Below, in pieces: positions 25,637 to 34,890 of a stretch of 64,000 nt of DNA; the first letter of the stretch is position 1, and each line of letters starts with the position of its first letter. Origin of the DNA: Rheinheimera faecalis (lineage in GTDB: Bacteria > Pseudomonadota > Gammaproteobacteria > Enterobacterales > Alteromonadaceae). The stretch is taken from assembly GCF_021290965.1 (NCBI RefSeq), contig NZ_JAJOYT010000011.1, positions 1 through 64,000 on the forward strand, in the 5' to 3' direction. The position numbers and the translations under genes were made by a program. The notes beneath the pieces are model-generated. The model ran no database searches. It saw nothing but the letters and a program-made list of their open reading frames with translations, and was not told where the DNA came from.

Positions 25637-26281
25637 CTAGTCGAGTGTGCCGGCAGCTATCTGGAAATCTTCAGTGCTTCGTAGTGCCACAGGCAAACAA
25701 AGTTTTAAGGCGCGCACTACCATGTCCACAGGCATAGAAGCCACGGCTTTACCAATGGCTTGTTCAGGCGCATAAGGGATATGTAAAAAACCAGCCCGCA
25801 CTTTGGGTTTATCTTTTAACTGGTGCATCAATGCGTAAAACACGGTATTGCAGACGTAAGTACCAGCGGTGTATGACACTGCTGCTGGTATACCTTGTTG
25901 CTTCAGGCTATTGACCATAGCTTTGATTGGCAAGGTGGTGAAATAGGCTGTGGGTCCTTCAGCAACAACGGGCTCACCTAAAGGTTGCGTTCCGGCATTA
26001 TCGGCAATACGGGCGTCGATAAAATTAATAGCTACTTTTTCTAAACAAAGTTCAGTACGACCACCTGCCTGACCTACAGCCAACACCAGCACAGGTTTTA
26101 ATTCAGCGATAGCAGTTTGAAGTTCAATCTGGCTTTTTTCAAAGACACAAGAGAGTTGCCGGCTGACGATCTGCACTTCATCGTCCAGTTGATAACCATC
26201 CAATTGCTGCACGGCGAGCCAGGACGGATTGCTTTGTTCGCCACCAAAAGGCTCAAAGCCTGTCAGTAAAATAGTTTGCAT
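25637..26281 (-). CDS. pcp: Pyrrolidone-carboxylate peptidase
   Basis: 214 residues, the usual length. It removes N-terminal pyroglutamate (5-oxoproline) from peptides in the cytosol. Motifs: ILLTGFEPFGGEQSNPSW at the N-terminus, GQAGGRTELCLEKVAIN with the catalytic Glu, GTYVCNTVFYALMH with the catalytic Cys, and FLHIPYAPEQA with the catalytic His. It lies 12 bp behind the DUF979 gene, in an operon that probably imports or handles pyroglutamyl compounds. Confidence 0.95.
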   Translation of the reverse strand: MQTILLTGFEPFGGEQSNPSWLAVQQLDGYQLDDEVQIVSRQLSCVFEKSQIELQTAIAELKPVLVLAVGQAGGRTELCLEKVAINFIDARIADNAGTQPLGEPVVAEGPTAYFTTLPIKAMVNSLKQQGIPAAVSYTAGTYVCNTVFYALMHQLKDKPKVRAGFLHIPYAPEQAIGKAVASMPVDMVVRALKLCLPVALRSTEDFQIAAGTLD

Positions 26282-26293
26282 GTGTGCTCCAGC

Positions 26294-27232
26294 TTAAAAC
26301 ATTAACAGATACATCAGCACTATATTGACGCCTAGCAGCAATAAGGCGGTAGGCGCCTGAGCTTTAATGACTGCATTTTTATCCGGCAGCTCCAAAAGTG
26401 CTGCAGGCACTATATTAAAGTTCGCCGCCATAGGGGTGAGCAGAGTGCCACAATAGCCGCAAAACATGCCTATAGCCGCCATAATGGCCGGGTCGCCGCC
26501 ATGCTGCAGCACTAACAGCGGAATACCAATACCAGCGGTGATCACCGGAAAAGCAGCAAAAGCATTACCCATAATGACAGTAAATAAGGCCATACCTATG
26601 GCATAACAAGTCACTGCCAGCAAAGGATGATTTAAATTTAAATACAAAGTCGTCAGCTGCGATACGGTTTCACCTACACCGGCCTGATTAAATAACAAAC
26701 CCAAAGTGGCCAGTAACTGAGGTAATAAAAAGGCCCAGCCAATGGCTTCGATTAAACGTGAGGACTCTTTTAAGGCTTGTTGCGGTTTTTCTTTGGTTAA
26801 ATACAAAGCGGCCAGTACAGCAAAAAAAGCTGCTAAGCCTAAAGCCGATAAGGTGGCATTTTTTGGATCCAGCAAAGACCAGCCATCGCCCTGAATATGC
26901 ACCAGAACCAAAGCTGAAAATACCGTAAGCAAAGGGATCATCAAGGCTGGGATAAATAATTTATTGCCAAGACGTTTGACTGAATCCAGCCGTTGTTGCA
27001 GTTCCAGCGTCTGATACACACCACCTTTGACACCACCCAAACCTGCCACTAAAGCCATCAGCACCACTAAAGCACCGACCAGAGCTGGTGGCATAAAATC
27101 GCCTAATAAGAAAATCAGGCCATAACTGAACCAGAACAAAGCGCTGCTGTATCTTTTGTCATTGAAACTAAAAAAAGCCACAGCAAAAAACAGTAACGCA
27201 GCCACGTAATACAGCAGAGTCATACTAATCAT
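26294..27232 (-). CDS. DUF979-family membrane protein (putative transporter subunit)
   Basis: 312 residues and about nine to ten hydrophobic segments. GNAFAAFPVITAGIGIPLL and GYCGTLLTPMAANFNIVPAALLEL are recognised DUF979 segments. AGGAG precedes the ATG at 27232, which overlaps the DUF969 stop by 8 bp. DUF969 and DUF979 proteins occur as pairs, commonly beside pcp, and resemble halves of an ion-transporter-superfamily permease. A role in 5-oxoproline or pyroglutamyl-peptide transport is inferred from that neighbourhood. Confidence 0.85.
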   Translation of the reverse strand: MISMTLLYYVAALLFFAVAFFSFNDKRYSSALFWFSYGLIFLLGDFMPPALVGALVVLMALVAGLGGVKGGVYQTLELQQRLDSVKRLGNKLFIPALMIPLLTVFSALVLVHIQGDGWSLLDPKNATLSALGLAAFFAVLAALYLTKEKPQQALKESSRLIEAIGWAFLLPQLLATLGLLFNQAGVGETVSQLTTLYLNLNHPLLAVTCYAIGMALFTVIMGNAFAAFPVITAGIGIPLLVLQHGGDPAIMAAIGMFCGYCGTLLTPMAANFNIVPAALLELPDKNAVIKAQAPTALLLLGVNIVLMYLLMF

Positions 27233-27947
27233 GGCGCTGCTCCTGCTGTTCTTGCTTCAATTCATGTTTGAGTTGGCGGGACAGATAGGCGTCAAATCGG
27301 ATTAAACGGGTGCCGTGAATTAAAAAAGCAGCTATGGCGGTTGGAATACCCCAGAGCGCGATATGCAAGGGGTCGGTCTCAATACCGGATTCCCGTAAAA
27401 ACGTATGCATTAAAATAATGGCGCCAAAAGCGACAAAAATATCTTCACCAAAAAACAGCCCTATATTGTCGGTCGCAGCCGACATAGCACGGATTTTGTA
27501 TTTAATTTTATCCGGCAGGCTTTGGTGTTTTTGCTCAAAAGCCGCTTCCGCCATAGGAGAGAGTAAAGGCCGCACCATTTGCGGATGACCACCCAAACTT
27601 GTCAAGCCAGCAGCAGCTGTACTTTCGCGAAGAGCCAGATACACCAGGAGCAAACGCCCTGTCGTAGCGGCTTTAATCTGTTGTATCCAGCTTTGGGCTT
27701 TTTCGCGCAGGCCATGGCGCTCTAAAAGACCAATGACGGCCAAAGGCAATAGCAATATAAGTGGCAAATTACGGGTTTTTAAAAAGGCTGTGCCCAAAGA
27801 TTCAAGCCAGCTCAGAATAGGCATTTTTACCGCCATGCCTGTGGCAAATGCCGCCACTGTCACCACCAGCACAGGGTTAAATTTCAATAAAAAACCAAGC
27901 ATCACGACGGCGATGCCAAGCAAAGGCCAAAGGCTGAAATCGGGCAT
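27225..27947 (-). CDS. DUF969-family membrane protein (putative transporter subunit)
   Basis: 240 residues with about six membrane segments. LWPLLGIAVVMLGFLLKFNPVLVV at the N-terminus, RESTAAAGLTSLGGHPQMVRPLL in the middle and AATDNIGLFFGEDIFVAFGAI match DUF969. First gene of the DUF969-DUF979-pcp operon; its polar His/Gln-rich C-terminus overlaps the start of DUF979, indicating coupled translation and a heteromeric partner. Confidence 0.85.
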   Translation of the reverse strand: MPDFSLWPLLGIAVVMLGFLLKFNPVLVVTVAAFATGMAVKMPILSWLESLGTAFLKTRNLPLILLLPLAVIGLLERHGLREKAQSWIQQIKAATTGRLLLVYLALRESTAAAGLTSLGGHPQMVRPLLSPMAEAAFEQKHQSLPDKIKYKIRAMSAATDNIGLFFGEDIFVAFGAIILMHTFLRESGIETDPLHIALWGIPTAIAAFLIHGTRLIRFDAYLSRQLKHELKQEQQEQRHD

Positions 27948-28279
27948 AAAAATCCTGTTGTTTTTGTGATCGAAGTCTATTGCTACACAAAATGGGGGGC
28001 CAAGGCGAGAGCAAAACGCTAAAAATCATTGGAAAAGCGATGCTTGCCCTTTGTTGTTTTTTCTTTCGAACGACTCGTCTTTACACTAAAAAATGAAGTG
28101 AAATTAGGCCTCTAAGCCGCGTCGTATCTGATGTTGTATCAAAAGCTCGACTCGGCGAAAAACCCTCGCTATAATGCCGCGTCCTATATAACAGGTCTGG
28201 ATTGTGCGCCCTAAAGCATAAGCCGGACAAGCGAAGAGATGGCGTAGTCAGACGCCCGATTTGATTTTGAGGTAACAAG
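27948..28279 (+). promoter_or_regulatory. 332-bp divergent region with tig promoter
   Basis: Contains a good sigma70 promoter for tig: -35 TCGACT (28147-28152), 17-bp spacer, -10 TATAAT (28170-28175), giving a ~100-nt leader. GAGGTAA (28270-28276) is the tig SD. The promoter for the DUF969 operon must lie in the left part. Nothing else was recognised. Confidence 0.6.
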
Positions 28280-29590
28280 ATGCAAGTTTCTGTTGAAACC
28301 ACACAGGGTTTAGAACGCCGTTTGACCATTACTGTTCCAGCTGCTGCAATCAGCACTGAAGTTGACAAAGAATTAAAACAGATTGCTAAAAACCGTCGTG
28401 TTGATGGTTTCCGTCCAGGTAAAGCGCCTGTTGCCATGATCAAAAAAATGTTTGGTCTGTCTGTATTACAAGACGTGGCTTCACGTCAGATGCAAAACCA
28501 TTTCTATCAGGCCATCATTGCGAACAAATTGACTCCTGCTGGCGCTCCTACTTTCGCTCCAGGCCAACTGGCTGAAGGCAAAGACTTAGAATTCGCAGCA
28601 ACCTTCGAAGTGTATCCGGAAGTTCAACTGAACGCTCTGGACAAAATTGAAGTGACTAAGCCAGTAGTTGAAATCACTGCTGATGACTTAGAGACCATGT
28701 TAGGCACTTTGCGTAAGCAACATGCAACATGGGCAAAAACTGAAGCTGCAGCAGCTTCAGGTGACCGCGTGATCATCGATTTCGTCGGTTCTATCGATGG
28801 TGAAGAGTTCGAAGGCGGCAAAGCCTCTGACTTCACGTTAGAATTAGGTCAGGGTCGTATGATCCCAGGTTTTGAAGACGGTATCATTGGTAAAAAAGCC
28901 GGCGAAGAAGTGACTGTTGAAGTAACTTTCCCTGCTGAATACCACGCTGAAAACTTAAAAGGCAAAGCAGCCAGCTTTGCTGTGACTGTGAAAGCAGTTG
29001 AAGCTCAACAATTACCAGAAGTAAACGACGAGTTCGCTAAACTGTTCGGTCTGGCTGAAGCTACTGTTGATGCGTTAAAAGTTGAAGTGAAAAAGAACAT
29101 GGAGCGTGAGCTGAACAACAGCATCAAAGCCCGTGTAAAAGATCAGGTGATCAAAGGTTTGTTAGCCACTCACGAAGTTGAAGTGCCACAAGCTCTGATC
29201 GAAAGCGAAATCGATGTGTTACGTCGTCAGGCGTTACAGCGTTTTGGCAACAACCTGGATCCAAAACAGTTACCAGAACTGCCAGCTGCTCTGTTCACTG
29301 AACAAGCCAAAGACCGCGTTAAAGTAGGTCTGTTATTAGGTGAAGTGATCAAAACAAACAGCCTGCAAGTTGAAGATGCCCGTGTTCAGTCTCTGATTGA
29401 AACTGTGGCTTCTGCGTACGAAGATCCACAAGAAGTGATCCAGTACTACAACAGCAACAAAGAATTGTTACAAGGCATGCGTAATGTTGCTTTAGAAGAG
29501 CAGGCGATTGACCTGGTTCTGACCAAAGCGAAAGTAACAGAAGAAAAAGCCAAGTTTGATGAGATCATGAATCCACAAGCTGCAAACTAA
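28280..29590 (+). CDS. tig: Trigger factor (ribosome-associated chaperone and prolyl isomerase)
   Basis: 436 residues, the standard length. The N-terminal ribosome-binding domain includes the signature GFRPGKAP (residues ~44-51). The FKBP-type PPIase domain spans ~150-245 ([30 protein letters not shown]). The rest is the helical chaperone cradle. It binds nascent chains at the ribosome exit tunnel. First gene of the classical tig-clpP-clpX-lon order. Confidence 0.98.
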   Translation: MQVSVETTQGLERRLTITVPAAAISTEVDKELKQIAKNRRVDGFRPGKAPVAMIKKMFGLSVLQDVASRQMQNHFYQAIIANKLTPAGAPTFAPGQLAEGKDLEFAATFEVYPEVQLNALDKIEVTKPVVEITADDLETMLGTLRKQHATWAKTEAAAASGDRVIIDFVGSIDGEEFEGGKASDFTLELGQGRMIPGFEDGIIGKKAGEEVTVEVTFPAEYHAENLKGKAASFAVTVKAVEAQQLPEVNDEFAKLFGLAEATVDALKVEVKKNMERELNNSIKARVKDQVIKGLLATHEVEVPQALIESEIDVLRRQALQRFGNNLDPKQLPELPAALFTEQAKDRVKVGLLLGEVIKTNSLQVEDARVQSLIETVASAYEDPQEVIQYYNSNKELLQGMRNVALEEQAIDLVLTKAKVTEEKAKFDEIMNPQAAN

Positions 29591-29619
29591 GATTTGACAT
29601 CTGTTTGTCAGGCAGTTTT

Positions 29620-29656
29620 AATGGCTCGAACATCATAGTTCGGGCCATTTTCATTT
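29620..29656 (+). terminator. tig terminator
   Basis: 12-bp stem AATGGCTCGAAC / GTTCGGGCCATT (one wobble), 6-nt loop, followed by TTCATTT. A second short palindrome, TATAGCC-TCC-GGCTATA (29656-29672), follows before clpP. Confidence 0.8.
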
Positions 29657-29707
29657 ATAGCCTCCGGCTATAAACCGCCCCCTCTTTTCAATGAAGGAAA
29701 TCGCATT

Positions 29708-30331
29708 ATGGCATTTGAGCCGAGAATGAATGAGTTAGTGAATGCCTTAGTTCCTATCGTTATTGAACAAACCGCTAAGGGTGAGCGCTCTTTTGATATT
29801 TATTCACGCTTATTAAAAGAACGGGTGATTTTTTTAACCGGTCAGGTCGAAGACCATATGGCCAATCTGATCGTCGCTCAGCTGTTATTTTTAGAATCTG
29901 AAAATCCGGAGAAAGATATTTATATCTATATCAACTCACCGGGCGGTTCTGTAACAGCGGGCATGTCGATTTACGACACCATGAAGTATATCAAGCCAAA
30001 TATCGCCACAGTTTGTGTGGGTCAGGCCTGCAGCATGGGCGCGTTCTTATTATCTGGTGGTACCAAAGGCAAGCGTTACTGCTTACCCAATGCCCGTGTG
30101 ATGATCCACCAACCATTAGGTGGTTTCCAGGGCCAGGCCACAGATTTTGAAATTCATGCCCGTGAAATTCTGTCTATCAAAGAGAAATTAAACCGTTTGA
30201 TGGCAGAGCATTGTGACAAGACGTATGAACAGGTTTGTAAAGATACAGAGCGTGATAACTTCTTAAGTGCACAGCAAGCCTTGGAATATGGCCTAATCGA
30301 TGCCATATTAACTCAAAGGGATGCGAAGTAA
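29708..30331 (+). CDS. clpP: ATP-dependent Clp protease proteolytic subunit
   Basis: 207-residue serine peptidase. The catalytic Ser is in [14 protein letters not shown], His in [15 protein letters not shown] and Asp nearby at residues ~170-175. [18 protein letters not shown] is the conserved N-terminus after the short propeptide. It assembles into a double heptamer that works with ClpX, encoded 65 bp downstream. AAGGAA lies upstream of the ATG. Confidence 0.98.
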   Translation: MAFEPRMNELVNALVPIVIEQTAKGERSFDIYSRLLKERVIFLTGQVEDHMANLIVAQLLFLESENPEKDIYIYINSPGGSVTAGMSIYDTMKYIKPNIATVCVGQACSMGAFLLSGGTKGKRYCLPNARVMIHQPLGGFQGQATDFEIHAREILSIKEKLNRLMAEHCDKTYEQVCKDTERDNFLSAQQALEYGLIDAILTQRDAK

Positions 30332-30396
30332 GTTTAATTCAGGGGTGGTGAAGGGCGCGAAGCCGGCCATCCCTATGTAGTGGAAGAGGAAGTTAC

Positions 30397-31671
30397 ATGT
30401 CTGATCATCGCTCTGATGGCGAGAAAAGCAGCAAGTTGTTGTATTGCTCTTTTTGCGGCAAATCACAACATGAAGTGCGCAAACTGATTGCAGGCCCACA
30501 GGTCTATATCTGTGATGAATGTGTTGATTTGTGCAACGATATTATTCGCGAAGAAATTAAAGATATTTCGCCAAAACGCGACAGCAATAAATTGCCGGTG
30601 CCAAAAGAGATCCGTGCTCACCTGGATGACTATGTCATAGGGCAGGAGCATGCGAAAAAAGTTCTGGCGGTAGCGGTCTACAACCACTACAAACGTTTAC
30701 GCAGCATGCAGCATAAACAGGACGTTGAGCTGAGCAAAAGTAATATTCTGCTGATAGGCCCTACAGGTAGCGGTAAAACTTTATTGGCCGAAACCTTAGC
30801 CCGTTTGCTGGATGTGCCATTTACTATGGCTGATGCCACCACCTTAACTGAAGCGGGTTATGTCGGTGAAGATGTTGAAAACATCATCCAGAAGTTACTG
30901 CAGAAATGCGATTACGATGTAGAAAAAGCCCAGCGTGGCATTGTCTATATCGACGAAATCGACAAAATTTCACGCAAGTCTGACAATCCATCTATTACCC
31001 GTGACGTTTCAGGTGAAGGTGTACAGCAGGCACTGCTGAAACTGATTGAAGGCACTGTGGCTTCAGTTCCGCCTCAAGGTGGCCGTAAGCATCCTCAGCA
31101 GGAATTTTTACAGGTCGATACCTCAAAAATTCTGTTTATCTGTGGTGGCGCTTTTGCTGGGCTGGATAAAGTCATTGAACAGCGTTGTGCTAAAGGTTCG
31201 GGCATAGGTTTTGGTGCTGAAGTACGTGCAACGTCACAAAGCCGTACTCTGACAGAAAGCTTTAAAGATGTGGAACCTGAAGATTTAGTTAAATACGGTT
31301 TAATCCCAGAGTTTATTGGTCGTCTGCCAGTGGTTGCGACTTTAACTGAGCTGGATTTAGCTGCATTAATGCAAATCTTAAGTGAGCCGAAAAACGCATT
31401 GGTTAAACAGTTTGGTGCCTTATTCCAGATGGAAAATGTGGAGCTGGAATTCCGTGAAGATGCGCTTAAAGCCATAGCGCAAAAAGCCATGGAACGTAAA
31501 ACCGGTGCCCGTGGTCTGCGTTCTATCGTCGAAAACGTCTTGCTGGATACCATGTACGATTTACCGTCTATGGAGCATGTCAGCAAAGTTGTGATTGACG
31601 AGACAGTGATCCGCGGTGAGTCTCAGCCGATATTAATCTATGAGACTGTGGAAGCTGCTGCTTCTCAGTAA
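30397..31671 (+). CDS. clpX: ClpX ATPase subunit of ClpXP
   Basis: 424-residue AAA+ unfoldase. The N-terminal zinc-binding domain has four Cys ([10 protein letters not shown], then ICDECVDLC). Walker A is [14 protein letters not shown], Walker [11 protein letters not shown], and the [10 protein letters not shown] loop contains the IGF tripeptide that docks on ClpP. It recognises ssrA-tagged and other substrates and feeds ClpP. GAGGAAG precedes the start. Followed by a strong inverted repeat, then the separately promoted lon. Confidence 0.98.
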   Translation: MSDHRSDGEKSSKLLYCSFCGKSQHEVRKLIAGPQVYICDECVDLCNDIIREEIKDISPKRDSNKLPVPKEIRAHLDDYVIGQEHAKKVLAVAVYNHYKRLRSMQHKQDVELSKSNILLIGPTGSGKTLLAETLARLLDVPFTMADATTLTEAGYVGEDVENIIQKLLQKCDYDVEKAQRGIVYIDEIDKISRKSDNPSITRDVSGEGVQQALLKLIEGTVASVPPQGGRKHPQQEFLQVDTSKILFICGGAFAGLDKVIEQRCAKGSGIGFGAEVRATSQSRTLTESFKDVEPEDLVKYGLIPEFIGRLPVVATLTELDLAALMQILSEPKNALVKQFGALFQMENVELEFREDALKAIAQKAMERKTGARGLRSIVENVLLDTMYDLPSMEHVSKVVIDETVIRGESQPILIYETVEAAASQ

Positions 31672-31678
31672 GTAAAAA

Positions 31679-31722
31679 GGTCAGATCACATCACCCAACA
31701 TAAATGTGATCTGACCCCATTT
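31679..31722 (+). terminator. Long inverted repeat / terminator after clpX
   Basis: Perfect 13-bp stem GGTCAGATCACAT / ATGTGATCTGACC with a 12-nt loop, followed by CCATTTT. Longer than needed for termination; it resembles dispersed GTCAGATCAC-type palindromes seen between genes in related bacteria (recalled, not searched). Confidence 0.65.
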
Positions 31723-31749
31723 TAGAAGTCCAAATTTTTTGCTAACTCA

Positions 31750-31777
31750 TTGAAGTGACATAAACAGCCCCCATATA
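31750..31777 (+). promoter_or_regulatory. Heat-shock (sigma32) promoter of lon
   Basis: TTGAAG (31750-31755) and CCCCATATA (31769-31777), 13 bp apart. They fit the sigma32 consensus, and the -10 part is the same as recalled for E. coli lon. It lies 46 bp before the lon ATG. Confidence 0.8.
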
Positions 31778-31822
31778 CTGTTGAATCATGTCACCTGCAG
31801 TAAATAATTCGAGAGAGATTTC

Positions 31823-34219
31823 ATGACAGTAGCAAAGACTGAACGTTTGCATATGCCTGTATTGGCATTAAGAGACGTGGTCGTTTATCCGCATATGGTG
31901 ATCCCGCTGTTCGTTGGCCGGGCTAAATCCATCAAATGCCTGGATGCCGCGATGGAAAAAGAGAAACAAATCTTTTTAGTTGCGCAAAAAGACGCCACGC
32001 TGGACGACCCTAAAGATACTGATCTGTATCAGGTTGGTACTGTCGCCACTATTTTGCAATTGCTCAAGCTTCCTGATGGCACGGTCAAAGTGCTGGTGGA
32101 AGGGGGCAAGCGTGCTCAACTGGTAGAATTTACCGACACAGAAGATACCTTCGCCGCTTATGTTGATTTAATTCCGACACCGGAAATGGACAGCCGCGAG
32201 CAGGAAGTGATTCTGCGCTCTGCAGTGAATCAGTTTGAAGGTTACATCAAGCTGAATAAAAAAATCCCACCTGAGGTGCTGACGGCACTTTCTGGCATAG
32301 ATGACGCTGCACGTCTGGCTGATACCATGGCTGCTCATATGCCATTAAAAGTCGACGACAAGCAGAAGGTATTAGAAATCATTGATGTGACGGAACGTTT
32401 AGAGTTCCTGATGGCAATGATGGAAAGCGAAATCGACATTCTGCAAGTGGAACGCCGTATCCGCAGCCGTGTTAAAAAGCAGATGGAAAAAAGCCAGCGC
32501 GAGTATTACCTGAATGAGCAAATGAAAGCCATTCAGCGTGAACTGGGTGAGCTGGAAGATACACCGGATGAGTTCGAAACCCTGTCGAAGAAAATCGAAC
32601 AGGCGCAAATGCCGGAAGAAGCCCGCACTAAAGCGACAGCTGAACTGCAAAAATTAAAAATGATGTCACCTATGTCGGCTGAAGCCACAGTGGTGCGCAG
32701 TTATATCGACTGGCTGACCAATGTGCCATGGAAAAAACGCAGCAAGGTGAAAAAAGACCTGGCAGGCGCAGAACGTATTCTGGACTCGGACCACTATGGT
32801 CTGGATAAAGTCAAAGAACGCATTCTGGAATATCTGGCAGTGCAGCAGCGCGTCAACAAATTAAAAGGCCCGATTTTATGTTTAGTCGGACCGCCAGGTG
32901 TAGGTAAAACTTCACTGGGTATGTCTGTTGCTAAAGCAACAGGCCGTAAATATGTACGTATGGCCTTAGGTGGCGTGCGTGACGAAGCGGAAATCCGTGG
33001 TCACAGACGCACTTACATTGGCTCTATGCCAGGCAAAATCATCCAGAAAATGGCGAAAGTTGGGGTTCGTAACCCACTGTTCCTGTTGGATGAAATTGAC
33101 AAAATGGCATCAGATTTCCGCGGTGATCCGGCAGCGGCTTTGCTTGAGGTCCTGGACCCGGAGCAAAACACCTCTTTCAGTGATCACTATCTGGAAGTGG
33201 ACTACGACTTATCCGACGTGATGTTCTTCGCCACATCGAATAGCTTAAATATTCCAGCGGCTTTATTGGATCGGATGGAAGTGATTCGTTTAGCGGGTTA
33301 CACCGAAGATGAGAAGCTGAATATTTCCAAGCAGCATCTGATCAATAAACAGATTGAACGCAATGGCTTAAAACCTCACGAAATTGAGATTGAAGACAGC
33401 GCTATAGTCGGCATTATCCGTTATTACACCCGTGAAGCCGGTGTGCGTAACTTAGAGCGTGAAATCTCCAAGTTATGCCGCAAAGCAGTGAAAAACATTC
33501 TGCTGGGTAAAGATCTGAAGAAAGTTGTGATTAATCAGGACAATCTGGAAGATTTCTTAGGCGTACAACGTTTTGACTACGGTAAAGCCGAAGACAGCAA
33601 CCGCATCGGTCAGGTGACAGGTTTAGCCTGGACTTCTGTTGGTGGTGATTTACTGACGATTGAAGCTGCCGCTGTAGTAGGTAAAGGCAAACTGACGTAC
33701 ACAGGCTCTTTGGGCGATGTGATGAAAGAGTCGATTCAGGCTGCCATGACTGTGGTTCGAAGCCGTGCTGAGAAACTGCGTATCAACGAAGATTTCTATG
33801 AGAAACGTGACATTCACGTGCACGTGCCTGAAGGTGCTACTCCGAAAGACGGTCCAAGCGCTGGTATAGCGATGGTGACTGCGCTGGTGTCCAGCTTAAC
33901 AGGCAACCCGGTGCGGGCTGATGTAGCTATGACAGGTGAAATTACCTTACGTGGTGAAGTTCTGCCTATAGGTGGCCTGAAAGAGAAGCTGCTCGCTGCA
34001 CACCGTGGTGGTATCAAACGGGTTTTAATCCCTCATGACAACGTTCGGGACTTAAAAGATATCCCGGATAATGTGAAAGGTGACATTGAAATTCGTGCAG
34101 TAAAATGGATTGACGAGGTGCTGGAATTGGCTCTGCAAGAGCCGCCAACAGGCATGTCGGTGCTGGAAGTGGAAAAAAATCCAGCAAAAAGCAAAAAAAG
34201 CGTAAAAAATCCGGCTTAG
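31823..34219 (+). CDS. lon: ATP-dependent Lon protease
   Basis: 798 residues. The N-terminal LonN substrate domain ([19 protein letters not shown]-like opening) is followed by a coiled-coil (residues ~190-270), then the AAA+ module with Walker [21 protein letters not shown] and Walker [13 protein letters not shown], and the C-terminal Ser-Lys protease domain with [11 protein letters not shown] (catalytic Ser). It degrades misfolded and regulatory proteins. It has its own heat-shock promoter and is separated from clpX by a terminator-like repeat. GAGAGA lies upstream of the ATG. Confidence 0.98.
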   Translation: MTVAKTERLHMPVLALRDVVVYPHMVIPLFVGRAKSIKCLDAAMEKEKQIFLVAQKDATLDDPKDTDLYQVGTVATILQLLKLPDGTVKVLVEGGKRAQLVEFTDTEDTFAAYVDLIPTPEMDSREQEVILRSAVNQFEGYIKLNKKIPPEVLTALSGIDDAARLADTMAAHMPLKVDDKQKVLEIIDVTERLEFLMAMMESEIDILQVERRIRSRVKKQMEKSQREYYLNEQMKAIQRELGELEDTPDEFETLSKKIEQAQMPEEARTKATAELQKLKMMSPMSAEATVVRSYIDWLTNVPWKKRSKVKKDLAGAERILDSDHYGLDKVKERILEYLAVQQRVNKLKGPILCLVGPPGVGKTSLGMSVAKATGRKYVRMALGGVRDEAEIRGHRRTYIGSMPGKIIQKMAKVGVRNPLFLLDEIDKMASDFRGDPAAALLEVLDPEQNTSFSDHYLEVDYDLSDVMFFATSNSLNIPAALLDRMEVIRLAGYTEDEKLNISKQHLINKQIERNGLKPHEIEIEDSAIVGIIRYYTREAGVRNLEREISKLCRKAVKNILLGKDLKKVVINQDNLEDFLGVQRFDYGKAEDSNRIGQVTGLAWTSVGGDLLTIEAAAVVGKGKLTYTGSLGDVMKESIQAAMTVVRSRAEKLRINEDFYEKRDIHVHVPEGATPKDGPSAGIAMVTALVSSLTGNPVRADVAMTGEITLRGEVLPIGGLKEKLLAAHRGGIKRVLIPHDNVRDLKDIPDNVKGDIEIRAVKWIDEVLELALQEPPTGMSVLEVEKNPAKSKKSVKNPA

Positions 34220-34268
34220 GGGCTTTTCAATTGCTCTGGCTGTGTTAAGTTATGGGCAGTTTCGACGC

Positions 34269-34289
34269 AGCCCTTGCCCAGCAAGGGTT
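34269..34289 (+). terminator. Hairpin in the lon-hupB gap
   Basis: Stem AGCCCTTGC / GCAAGGGTT with a 3-nt loop, 50 bp after lon and without a T-tract. Possibly a rho-assisted end or a leader structure of hupB. A second hairpin, CAAGCCT / AGGCTTG, lies near 34332-34350. Confidence 0.35.
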
Positions 34290-34428
34290 GTGGCCTAACA
34301 GAAATTTTTGTAGTGCGTCGTTTTGTGCTTGCAAGCCTACATCAGGCTTGATATAACAAACTCGCTACTACGACAAAGCAAATTTACTGTAGTTGTTGAA
34401 AATAATAACAATTGAAGGGGATGATATT

Positions 34429-34701
34429 GTGAACAAGTCTCAACTTATCGACAAAATCGCTGCTGGTGCAGATATTTCTAAAGCGGCAGCTGGTCGTTCT
34501 CTGGACGCGTTCATCGACGCTGTTACTGAGGCTCTTAAGGAAGGCGATTCAGTAGCCTTAGTTGGTTTTGGTACATTTGCAGTTCGCGAGCGCGCTGCAC
34601 GTTCAGGCCGTAATCCACAAACTGGTGAAACTATCCAAATCGCTTCTGCGAAAATTCCTTCGTTCAAGCCAGGTAAAGCGCTGAAAGACAGCGTAAACTA
34701 A
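34429..34701 (+). CDS. hupB: Nucleoid protein HU-beta (GTG start)
   Basis: A GTG start at 34429 gives the exact 90-residue HU-beta beginning (M)[23 protein letters not shown] lies 8 nt upstream, and extending to an upstream ATG would add 12 residues not found in the family. [20 protein letters not shown] is the DNA-clasping arm and [11 protein letters not shown] the end. It bends DNA as a homodimer or HU-alpha/beta heterodimer. Classic position between lon and ppiD. Confidence 0.97.
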   Translation: MNKSQLIDKIAAGADISKAAAGRSLDAFIDAVTEALKEGDSVALVGFGTFAVRERAARSGRNPQTGETIQIASAKIPSFKPGKALKDSVN

Positions 34702-34821
34702 GCTGAACGCCTGGCTATTACAGTCAGGCCTATGAAGCTGATGGTTCTGCCCAAGTCATCATGATACAGGCGGAGAAAAGCAAAACGCATTAAGCCTGAC
34801 GCTGCCACAGCTTTTATGAAA

Positions 34822-34853
34822 AAGGCGTATCTGCTAAGATGCGCTTTTTTTTT
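34822..34853 (+). terminator. hupB terminator
   Basis: GC-containing stem AAGGCGTATCT / AGATGCGCTT (one bulge, one wobble) with a GCTA loop and nine T. An apparent upstream start for ppiD at 34816 lies inside it and is therefore rejected. Confidence 0.85.
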
Positions 34854-34890
34854 AAGACAACCAAAAGTTGCCAAAAGAGACGTAGATACA

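Noticed and set aside
34816-34890. Upstream start for ppiD
   Set aside because: The extra 25 codons lie within the hupB terminator hairpin; the ATG at 34891 begins the conserved PpiD N-terminus.
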